33,528 bases of DNA, from assembly GCA_028281705.1 (NCBI GenBank), contig JANQJH010000494.1:1-33528 (forward strand). Reading direction: 5' to 3'. The notes under the pieces are model-generated. The model was given only the letters and a program-made list of their open reading frames with translations, was not told the origin of the DNA and searched no databases. Shown one piece after another: positions 26,261 to 33,528 of the stretch. The stretch's first letter is position 1; each line of letters opens with the position of its first letter. The position numbers were made by a program, and so were the translations under genes. The DNA is from Verrucomicrobiales bacterium. Its GTDB lineage: Bacteria > Verrucomicrobiota > Verrucomicrobiia > Verrucomicrobiales > DEV007.

Positions 26261-29200
26261 ATGAGCAAGTCGCAACGTGCCTTTATAATAGCGCTGATTT
26301 TGGCGTTGACCTTAACCGATCCATCTTGGGCAGACCTACACAATCAAGGATCTGTTTCCTTACCCTCTTCCTATTTCATGGAGTACGAAATGCCGGAAGG
26401 CGGTATCGTCTATCGCTCCAATTTCGAAGACCCCGATGCCTTGGAACAACCGGGCTGGCGGATCGATCAGGGGGAGGCCAGTATCGTCGACGAGGGCTAC
26501 GAAGGTTCCTGTGTCCGGGTGGAACCCTCACCAGAAGGCAAGTTTGGTCAGGTCACTCTGACACTGGATCCGCCACCTGATCTGCCCGTGGTCTTTGTCG
26601 ACATGCAGGTGAAACCAGTGGCCTTTGCCGAAGGTCCGGAAGAATTTGCTGACGTCGCGGGCTCCGTCACGGGTGCCTTCCGTCTCGTAAAAGAAAGTGA
26701 GGCCGAGGAAGCCACGGCAGCCCTATACGTCCTCAACGGCAGTGGCGAGCGGGGAGGCGACTGGCTGGATACCGGCGTCACTTTCCGCCTCGATGAGGAA
26801 GGACGTCCCCTGGACTGGATGCGCCTCACATTTCGCCAGGAATTTTTTCGCACCGATACCATAGGCAGTCAGGACCGCTGGGATCTCTGGGTAGATGGTC
26901 GCCTTGTCAGCGCGGATTTGGGTTACTACGATCACGCCAATATCGATCCCGGTCGCGTCACTTTGTTGGGTCATCGCCTCACTCCTCTGTACATGGATAG
27001 CTTGACGGTCAGCTCAAGCAATCCGCTTTTCGTTGACAAGGACGCTGACGGCTTAGCGGATGCGTTTGAGCAAATCTATAATCTTGTCGGAGGTCGCGAC
27101 GGTGACCTCGATGACGATGGCCTTCTAAACTTCCATGAGTACATGCTCGGAACGAATCCTACTCTAGCGGATACGGATGGTGATGGTCTCAACGATCAGG
27201 AGGAGGTGGGCGATGACACGAGGGACCCGCTCGATAATTCAGATCGCACCCTTATCGGGGCCAGTGGCGGATTCGATGTCGGTGTCCTTTCCTTGAGTTA
27301 TACGGATTGCGACGACGCTTGGCTTGGTATTGCCGGTACCGCGATACTGACGTTTAGCTACAGTTCGCACGAAGTTGAGGTGGTCAGTGCCACGGCCACA
27401 GGATACGATGGCGACGCATTTTCATTGCTCATCGACAATAGCAGTGATGACGGCAAAATCATCATGATCGGGCTTTCTGAGCCAGAATTCGATGCGGGAA
27501 TGATTACGGTTAATCTTCGGTACAGATTCATTGGAGGCTCAACCTGGACCTACACAACAGAAGTGTTTGAGTGGTGGTGCGATTGCAGTTGCGGCTGCTT
27601 CGATGTTTATACTGCTACAAGTGTTCACGTAACGATTGGCCTTGGCCAAACCGATTTCGGTGATCGCACAGGCGAATTGAAAATCAATGAACGCAAATGG
27701 AGCGATCGTCTTTACTCCCGCGCATCGGTGATATACACCGGGCCTAAAGGCCCTGGTTTAATCGAGCAGAGTCCCGTGGAAATTAATGGGCGTGAGTACC
27801 TGGCTTACGACTGGATCAAGACTGCCACGAAATACGTGAGATTCACAGATCTAGAAAACGGCTATTTGATTGACATTTTCCCGTTGGACCAAGTCGACCG
27901 GAAGAATGATCCGAGGGGCGAGCCTATGAAGCGAATTCGCGTGACCAATCCGGACCCGACGAATCAATCAGGTATCAGGCGCGTGCAGTTTGTGCAAGAT
28001 ATCGGACGCTCCGCAGCGCGTGAGTTTCGCTTCTTTTCACGTGGCGGAAATGAGGTATGGGAAAAGTACGAGGGCTCGATTTCTTCCTTTCTTACGGAAC
28101 CGATGCGCTACGAGCGGGTGACCTACGACCGTTCGATCCCTACTACGAGAAAGGGCCGACCTCAACTCATTATGCGCAAAGAAGTCGGCCATTGGGATAC
28201 CCGTCAGAATCGCTATGTCGCGGACAGTGTTGTAGAATCGACGGAGGAACGCTTTGCCTTTGGCAATCGGCTGGTGAAGAAGGTAGTGGATCCCGATGGA
28301 GAAGCACTCGAAACTCGCTACGGGTATGACTCGAACGCGCCATCATTAAGTCCAAACGAAACCGGTTTAGAGCACGTGGGAAGTCGCTTGGTGCAGTGGG
28401 TGAGCTATCCTGATGGGAATTGGGAATGGTATCGCTATGATGATCAGGCGCGCCGTGTTGGTACTGCTCGGCCGGTCGGGAATCAGGTGCGTCCTGACGC
28501 CTTTCCTCAAGCGGGCCCTGGGTATGAAGTGGAGACTTTTGATTTTGATGGACCTGGATATCGAGTGCGATCAACTCTTACCCGGAACGGGCATTTCGTC
28601 AGACGAGAATTCCGTGACTGGAATGATGGTGACAGCGAAAGGCTCGTGGATGTGGCGCATAGGGTGGCGGTATCCTATGATCCCGAGGCGACAGCCAGCG
28701 ATCCACGAAATGAGATCCGACGAACTGTGCGGGGCCGCGATCATGGCAAGATCATCCGCTCGGAACAACCTGATGGGAGCTACACTACTCACTCTTATCG
28801 AGTGGACGGTGATCTGCGGGAACACGTCACCAAGCGATTCGACCGAGAGGGGCGTTTGGGTGTCCAAATCGAGGAACGGGTCCACCGATCAGGAACGGTT
28901 TTGGAACGAAAGCGTGTTGATGGCCCGTCCGGACTCGTGGTGGAACATTGGCGAGTAGAAGCGGTCGATTCACTGCATCGTCCTCTGATCACGATGGACG
29001 AAGTGCGGGGTGAGGTGTCGTCAAAGGGCTACGATTGCTGCGACGAGGCTTGGCGCACATCAGGAGATGGGCTGGCGACAGTGACCGTGCGCGACGTATT
29101 AGGTAGGGTAGTCGGTGAACGACAAGGGATTAAGGATGTCTATGACACAGGGAATCAATTGGAGAGTCAGTTGAGCGGCCAGACATATTTTCTGGATGGT

Positions 29201-32200
29201 CTTGATCGCCGGGTGACTACTACGACCTTGAGGGCTGATAGCGGCAAGCCGCTCACGAGTCACGTCCAATACAATCTCGCTGGCCAGCAAACCGCCAACG
29301 TGGACATGACTAATGTTCTTACTCAGTACAAGACCATTATACTCCCGGAGGGCGGCCGCATGGAACTCACTAGTTTGCCCAAGAGCGGTCGTGACCAACG
29401 GTATCGCATCGACTCTCGCACGTACAACGCCGAAGGTGAACTGGTTCGGGAGAGATCCTACGCTGCGGACGCTGCCCTCGGCACCGATCCGGCGCGCGGT
29501 ACCCAGACGAGCCATCGGCTCTTCAGGAAGGGACGTGATGCTCAGGGGCGCTACGCGGAGGTGACCGATATTGCCAACCTTTTTGACAGGCGAGTAACCC
29601 GCACCTATCTGGATGAGCGCGGTCGAAAGAAGGAAGTGATCAGGGCCTTTGGCACCGGCCTCGCCGCGAGGGAAAATTTCGATTACAACGAGGACGGCAA
29701 GTTGATCCGTCACATCGATCCTGATGGTGCCACCACGCGTTACGCCTATGACGGAAAAGGCCAGCGAATCGTAACCGCCCTTGATATGAATGTTGAACCC
29801 AATGAAGCGGTCGATCATATCGACTATGGAGTCGACCGAATCAATCGGGTGACGACGACCATGGCCACCACAAAGCGGGGGCAGGTGATCCTTCGAACGT
29901 CCAAGGAAGTCTTCACAGAATCTGGGCCGGTTGTCGTGTCCGTTCAAGAGCAGAGCCTCGATGGAAGTTATAGTGCTACTGTCGAAGGTGGTCAGCGTGC
30001 TACTCGCCAGCGGGCCGACGGTGAGGAACCTGGCCAGTGGTCGGTCGTGGTTACAAAGCCCGATGGTAGTCATTCGGTCCAGCGCTACGAAAACGGCCGC
30101 CTTGTTCGTAATACGCGTCATGCCTCCGATGGCACGGTCGTTTCTTGGACCTCTCGGGCCTATGACGGGTTTGGTCGCCTCTCCATGACAACTGATAGTC
30201 GTATTGGGACAACGAGCTATCACTATGACGGAAACGGTCGGAAGTGGAAGGTCAGTGCACCCAATCCGGAGACTGGTGAGAGCACTGGTGGGACGTTGGA
30301 TACTCTCTATTACTACGATTCGCTCGGTCAATTGGTGCGCACCATCAAGCCCAGCGGTGGAGTGATTCATCGGGTCTACAACGCGAACGGAACACTTTAC
30401 GGCATCCAGGGACATCACATCATCGACGTTACATTCGGTTACAATGGCCGGGGCGAGCGGACGCGTCTTTCGACCCAATACGGAGCCGATAAGAAGTCAG
30501 CTAGAACCCGATGGATATACGATACACGTGGTCAGTTGGCCATCAAAGAAGATGCTCTTGGGAGGCGTGTCCATTACACTTTCACGCCCGGTGGTAGGCC
30601 CAAAACACGCACATGGGCGCGGGGAGTTAAAACAACCTATGAGTACGATCGAGATAATGGAACTGATCTGCGAAACATAGACTACAGTGATGACACTCCA
30701 GACATTTCTTTTACTTATACCCGGATCGGACAGAAGAAAATAGTGACAGATGCTGGTGGGATTACTACTTACACATATCACTCTAAGGCACCGACCCAAG
30801 TCCTCTCAGTGACCGCTGGCACGGATCTCTATGCAGAGCCGAAGACGATCACCTATTTGCGAGATGATTTACACCGAATAGCCGGATTTCAGGTTGGGAA
30901 CGCGAGCAATCCTGATGGTGACTACTCGATTGCGTATCAATATGACACTGTCGGCAGGCTTGAGAGCGTTCACGGCCATGGGTATTGGTTTGATTACGCG
31001 TATGAGCCAAATTCGACAACAGATCGATTGAAAACTTTGACTGCTCCCTTCGTGAAACAAACCGAGTTCACATACGAGCGCGGTCGTGACACTATAGCCA
31101 GTGTATCGAACCGAGTAGGGTTCAACCTCGACAAGGTAGTTTCGCAGTACGATTACGCTATCGATGCCGACGGGAAGCGTGTGGCTCGTATCACGAACAT
31201 TGGTGACGACGAGAATTCTTACAAGGATCGCTTTTCGTATGATGTTGACACCGGCGGCCTTACTGCTCTTCAACGTAACAACGAAAACTTCAGTTCCACA
31301 TACGCCTACGACAAGATCGGGAATCGTAAGAGTGCGGCGATCAATGAATCGGAAACTGTCTACGAATCGAATGCGCTCAATCAATACACAGCGATCGGAG
31401 ATGATGCGCGATTCTATGATCCGGATGGGAATCTCATTGTGAACGGTGATCAGAGTTACACCTGGGACGCTGAGAATCGACTTGTCGCTATCCGAGAGCG
31501 CGGGGGTAGCGTGCGCGCCCAATACACCTATGATCATCAATCGCGTCGGGTTGCACGCAAGACCCAAGATGGGGTCGACGAACGCTACCTATTCCAGAGC
31601 TGGAATCTCATTTGTGTTTATGGTTCGAGTGAAATCTCACCAAGTGAGACCTATTTTTGGGGTAAGGATTTAGGCGGCAGTTTCCAGGGAGCAGGAGGCG
31701 TAGGCGGCCTTCTCTTTGCCAAGAAAGGAGATCATGGGAGCGATGCCTGGATTTACCACTACGATGCCAATGGAAACGTAACGACAATAAGCAACTCGAA
31801 AGGCAAGATATTGGAGAGCCTTGAATTTGATCCCTTTGGTAATCTGCTTGGCCGCCCCCGACTACCGGAGAATCGTTGGCGTTTTAGCACGAAACCGCAG
31901 GACGATGAAACTGATTTTTATTATTATGGGTACCGGTATTATGACGCCTCGAATGGAAAATGGTTATCGAGAGATCCTATTTCCGAACGGGGAGGAATGA
32001 ACCTTTACAGTATCTTGAGAAATGATTGCATTAATGAAACTGACTATCTGGGGCTAATTTGCGATAACATTAAGATTTATCAGGAAGACTTTAGCCCGCC
32101 CAATTATGGACACCGCTGGATAGAGTTTCAGTCTCCAGGGGAGCCCGTAGATGCATGGGGATATTGGCCAGTTGGGCATCCTGTGTACTCGGAAGGGCGA

Positions 32201-32479
32201 TTGTTTGAGGGAAACGATCCAAAAGGTGGAGACGCGGATGCTCAAGATAGAGTCTGGGGAATCAAGTGTAAGCGTGTCAGAAATGCGAAACAAAATGTTT
32301 TGAAATATGGGTCAGGAGCGGGGAAAAGATGTTGTGACGCAACTTGCGATGAGATCGAAGATTGTCTTAAGAAAGCCTTGAAAGAATACGCTGCGAATCA
32401 CGGCTATAGCATATTTTGTTCGAATTGCCGAACCGCCCTTGAGTTCGCTAAAGCTGAGTGTAAGGTTTCTAGTAAATGA
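26261..32479 (+). CDS. Giant secreted RHS-repeat protein with variable C-terminal domain
   Basis: 2072 residues from the ATG at 26261, which gives a Sec signal peptide (SKSQRAFIIALILALTLTDP); an upstream ATG at 26225 adds 12 residues. Order: a LamG-like jelly-roll (about 50-255), EF-hand/thrombospondin-3-like calcium repeats (about 259-315, DKDADGLADAF, DTDGDGLNDQEE), an all-beta region, a cysteine-rich spot (WWCDCSCGCFD, near 440), many RHS/YD repeats (about 600-1850), and the RHS core (DPFGNLLGRP to DYLGL, 1857-1932). The last 140 residues are unrelated to RHS. They place a histidine early (YGHRWIEF, H1951) and a cysteine late (FCSNCRTALEFA, C2056), the H-then-NC order of permuted NlpC/P60 or LRAT-type cysteine hydrolases. 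RHS shells encapsulate such toxins. No VgrG, T6SS or TcB/TcA gene is nearby. Confidence 0.9.
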   Translation: MSKSQRAFIIALILALTLTDPSWADLHNQGSVSLPSSYFMEYEMPEGGIVYRSNFEDPDALEQPGWRIDQGEASIVDEGYEGSCVRVEPSPEGKFGQVTLTLDPPPDLPVVFVDMQVKPVAFAEGPEEFADVAGSVTGAFRLVKESEAEEATAALYVLNGSGERGGDWLDTGVTFRLDEEGRPLDWMRLTFRQEFFRTDTIGSQDRWDLWVDGRLVSADLGYYDHANIDPGRVTLLGHRLTPLYMDSLTVSSSNPLFVDKDADGLADAFEQIYNLVGGRDGDLDDDGLLNFHEYMLGTNPTLADTDGDGLNDQEEVGDDTRDPLDNSDRTLIGASGGFDVGVLSLSYTDCDDAWLGIAGTAILTFSYSSHEVEVVSATATGYDGDAFSLLIDNSSDDGKIIMIGLSEPEFDAGMITVNLRYRFIGGSTWTYTTEVFEWWCDCSCGCFDVYTATSVHVTIGLGQTDFGDRTGELKINERKWSDRLYSRASVIYTGPKGPGLIEQSPVEINGREYLAYDWIKTATKYVRFTDLENGYLIDIFPLDQVDRKNDPRGEPMKRIRVTNPDPTNQSGIRRVQFVQDIGRSAAREFRFFSRGGNEVWEKYEGSISSFLTEPMRYERVTYDRSIPTTRKGRPQLIMRKEVGHWDTRQNRYVADSVVESTEERFAFGNRLVKKVVDPDGEALETRYGYDSNAPSLSPNETGLEHVGSRLVQWVSYPDGNWEWYRYDDQARRVGTARPVGNQVRPDAFPQAGPGYEVETFDFDGPGYRVRSTLTRNGHFVRREFRDWNDGDSERLVDVAHRVAVSYDPEATASDPRNEIRRTVRGRDHGKIIRSEQPDGSYTTHSYRVDGDLREHVTKRFDREGRLGVQIEERVHRSGTVLERKRVDGPSGLVVEHWRVEAVDSLHRPLITMDEVRGEVSSKGYDCCDEAWRTSGDGLATVTVRDVLGRVVGERQGIKDVYDTGNQLESQLSGQTYFLDGLDRRVTTTTLRADSGKPLTSHVQYNLAGQQTANVDMTNVLTQYKTIILPEGGRMELTSLPKSGRDQRYRIDSRTYNAEGELVRERSYAADAALGTDPARGTQTSHRLFRKGRDAQGRYAEVTDIANLFDRRVTRTYLDERGRKKEVIRAFGTGLAARENFDYNEDGKLIRHIDPDGATTRYAYDGKGQRIVTALDMNVEPNEAVDHIDYGVDRINRVTTTMATTKRGQVILRTSKEVFTESGPVVVSVQEQSLDGSYSATVEGGQRATRQRADGEEPGQWSVVVTKPDGSHSVQRYENGRLVRNTRHASDGTVVSWTSRAYDGFGRLSMTTDSRIGTTSYHYDGNGRKWKVSAPNPETGESTGGTLDTLYYYDSLGQLVRTIKPSGGVIHRVYNANGTLYGIQGHHIIDVTFGYNGRGERTRLSTQYGADKKSARTRWIYDTRGQLAIKEDALGRRVHYTFTPGGRPKTRTWARGVKTTYEYDRDNGTDLRNIDYSDDTPDISFTYTRIGQKKIVTDAGGITTYTYHSKAPTQVLSVTAGTDLYAEPKTITYLRDDLHRIAGFQVGNASNPDGDYSIAYQYDTVGRLESVHGHGYWFDYAYEPNSTTDRLKTLTAPFVKQTEFTYERGRDTIASVSNRVGFNLDKVVSQYDYAIDADGKRVARITNIGDDENSYKDRFSYDVDTGGLTALQRNNENFSSTYAYDKIGNRKSAAINESETVYESNALNQYTAIGDDARFYDPDGNLIVNGDQSYTWDAENRLVAIRERGGSVRAQYTYDHQSRRVARKTQDGVDERYLFQSWNLICVYGSSEISPSETYFWGKDLGGSFQGAGGVGGLLFAKKGDHGSDAWIYHYDANGNVTTISNSKGKILESLEFDPFGNLLGRPRLPENRWRFSTKPQDDETDFYYYGYRYYDASNGKWLSRDPISERGGMNLYSILRNDCINETDYLGLICDNIKIYQEDFSPPNYGHRWIEFQSPGEPVDAWGYWPVGHPVYSEGRLFEGNDPKGGDADAQDRVWGIKCKRVRNAKQNVLKYGSGAGKRCCDATCDEIEDCLKKALKEYAANHGYSIFCSNCRTALEFAKAECKVSSK

Positions 32480-32922
32480 ACTCGAGGCGAAAGAAGTATT
32501 GCTGGGCTCTGCTGTTTCTCGTCCTGGCATCGGTGATCGTGGCATATTTCTGGGTAGGGCGAAAACGCTCCTTCAGTTACGGGCGCATCGAATCAGCAAC
32601 GCTGTACGATGTTGATCCTCTGAAGCACGAGTGGAGTTATGATCTCGGGAAAAGGACCAAGTATGTTTTGAGTCGAGAGGAAATTGACAAATTATTTGCC
32701 TGTTGCGAGAAAAGCAGTCGATCTAGAATAGCTTACAAGGGGGGACCCTTGATGACGTTGAAACTGAGCAATGGGAGGGAAGCTGACATGGCCGTAAGTT
32801 ATTATGGTGAATTTGCTCTTCTTAGAGGTGGTGGAACTATCTATTTTTGCGGAAGCTCGAAACATGAGTTGCGCAGGTTTTTGGAAGGCGTCTTACGTGA
32901 TCGATTTCTACCCAACCGATAG
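32476..32922 (+). CDS. Membrane-anchored small protein, candidate immunity protein for the RHS C-terminal domain
   Basis: 148 residues, starting inside the RHS stop codon (ATGA overlap, 32476-32479), so translation is coupled. A basic N-terminus and one membrane helix (YCWALLFLVLASVIVAYFWV) place the remaining 120 residues outside the membrane, the compartment where a Sec-exported toxin would act on self. The body is mixed alpha/beta (YVLSREEIDKLFACCEKSSR, LMTLKLSNGREADMAVSYYG). I recognise no family. Base composition is AT-richer than the core genes, like the RHS tail. The stop abuts a transposase remnant, so the original C-terminus could have been altered. Immunity function is inferred from position and coupling only. 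Confidence 0.65.
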   Translation: MNSRRKKYCWALLFLVLASVIVAYFWVGRKRSFSYGRIESATLYDVDPLKHEWSYDLGKRTKYVLSREEIDKLFACCEKSSRSRIAYKGGPLMTLKLSNGREADMAVSYYGEFALLRGGGTIYFCGSSKHELRRFLEGVLRDRFLPNR

Positions 32923-33277
32923 GCTGACCCAAACGGCTGCGCTTTGGGATTACGATTCAGGCCTTTGGGCGCAGTGGTATTGGAGGAAAGTGGAGCGCTC
33001 AAGCCATGCGATCTCGCCTTGAACCGATCAGGAGGTTCGTCCGGATGATACGCCATCACGAGGAATTGATTTTCAACTTTCAACTACTGGGAGGCCCGCA
33101 AACAGTTCACATCGGGCGTCATTGAAGGGCTCAATCTTGCAACAAGAAAGGCATATGGCTTTCGAAGCCCGGAAATTCATCGAATTGCGCCATTTTCACA
33201 TGCTTGGAAACCGCCCAGATCCGCCCGGATCCCACGATTTCCATTGTGGAGCTGATGCTTCCTCAAAAGAATGCTAA
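32921..33277 (+). pseudogene. Decayed ISL3-family transposase, C-terminal part
   Basis: Four frame segments join into the C-terminal half of an ISL3-type DDE transposase: ALWDYDSGLWAQWYWRKV (about 32939-32992), RSRLEPIRRFVRMIRHHEEL (from 33009), FNYWEARKQFTSGVIEGLN and RKAYGFRSPEIHR (33079-33189), then HFHMLGNRPDPPGSH (from 33191) to TAA at 33275-33277. The GVIEGLN...R-YGFR block is the conserved family end. The second break is an exact tandem duplication of TTTCAAC (33071-33084); removing one copy restores IFNYWEARK. The third is a single-base shift near 33190. No terminal inverted repeats were located. Confidence 0.8.
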
Positions 33278-33298
33278 CGCATTCCGCAACGATTCCTC
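33266..33298. repeat. REP-like short palindromic repeat, copy 2
   Basis: AAAGAATGCTAACGCATT (33266-33283) and CCGCAACGATTCCTC (33284-33298) each differ by one base from the blocks at 25502-25519 and 25486-25500. The unit overlaps the end of the transposase remnant and the stop codon region of the next gene. Confidence 0.55.
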
Positions 33299-33528
33299 AC
33301 GAAGCCTCCAGGCGGTTCCAGACGCGGAAGAGTTCGGTCACGGACCAGGCTTGGGCGCCGCAGCCGCGTTCGGTGTGTGGGGCGTCGCCGTCGAGGATTT
33401 CGGGGATTTGGCCGAGGCAACCTTGATTGAAGAGCTGGGCGCTGCTCGAGAGAATGGCCTTGGCGGTGGAGGCCGCCTTGGCGCCGTAGGTCAATGAGAG
33501 GGCTTCGGCGTAGGAGGGGAACGGCCAG
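33297..33528 (-). CDS. Glycogen debranching enzyme (amylo-alpha-1,6-glucosidase), C-terminal end, partial
   Basis: The frame is open from the right edge to a TGA at 33297-33299, giving the last 76 or so residues of a larger protein. SSAQLFNQGCLGQIPEILDG, DAPHTERGCGAQAWSVTELF and RVWNRLEAS match the end of the GDE_C (alpha/alpha-barrel glucosidase) domain, whose conserved terminus is EI-DGDxPHxxRGCxAQAWSVAE. The enzyme removes alpha-1,6 branches during glycogen breakdown. The start lies outside the window. It marks the return to core metabolism after the RHS island and is convergent with it. Confidence 0.85.
   Translation of the reverse strand, partial: WPFPSYAEALSLTYGAKAASTAKAILSSSAQLFNQGCLGQIPEILDGDAPHTERGCGAQAWSVTELFRVWNRLEAS

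Noticed and set aside
29099-30478. 459-codon minus-strand open frame inside the RHS gene
   Set aside because: Antisense to RHS repeats; the translation is low-quality with no family features and no upstream start context.

Overview
The window looks like a GC-rich bacterial chromosome segment, most likely from the Verrucomicrobiota. The basis is family content: a DUF1501 protein beside a secreted FG-GAP/ASPIC protein, large secreted amidohydrolases, a PQQ-like beta-propeller, an ATP synthase operon with a very short delta subunit, and a giant Sec-exported RHS protein with calcium-binding repeats. No rRNA, tRNA or CRISPR was seen.

Left part (1-4758, minus strand): an L,D-transpeptidase lipoprotein, a DUF1501 protein, then an FG-GAP/ASPIC protein that runs off the left edge. 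Its frame is interrupted by one TGA (721-723) but stays open for 240 more codons and there encodes the expected C-terminal ASPIC domain. Directly after the TGA is an 8-bp perfect stem with a GGUCG loop, placed as in bacterial SECIS elements. I read this as a probable undescribed selenoprotein.

4853-15502 (plus strand): glycerol kinase; a type II toxin-antitoxin pair whose toxin looks cut short by one nonsense codon; a second, diverged copy of the glpK 3' end beyond that pair; a small orphan gene; a repeat-filled gap; two metal-dependent-hydrolase-type proteins (the second broken by a one-base frameshift); a ferritin-like protein; a palindromic repeat; and a PQQ-like beta-propeller protein. 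A long inverted repeat at 15526-15607 probably terminates both this gene and the convergent lysS.

15620-18394: lysS and a small coiled-coil gene (minus strand), divergent from a secreted DsbD-N-like protein.

18521-25449: the complete F1Fo ATP synthase operon atpB-E-F-H-A-G-D-C. It is preceded by a perfect match to the Rex (NADH/NAD+ sensor) operator consensus. A strong hairpin lies between atpE and atpF, where it could help set c-subunit excess. A hairpin terminator follows atpC.

25450-33528: a repeat-containing gap, a 2072-residue secreted RHS protein with a variable C-terminal domain (candidate cysteine-hydrolase toxin), an overlapping membrane-anchored gene (candidate immunity protein), a decayed ISL3-type transposase with three frame breaks, and the C-terminal end of a glycogen debranching enzyme on the minus strand. 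The RHS region is visibly less GC-rich than the rest and has the look of an accessory island. All functional assignments are from reading the sequence; no searches were run.
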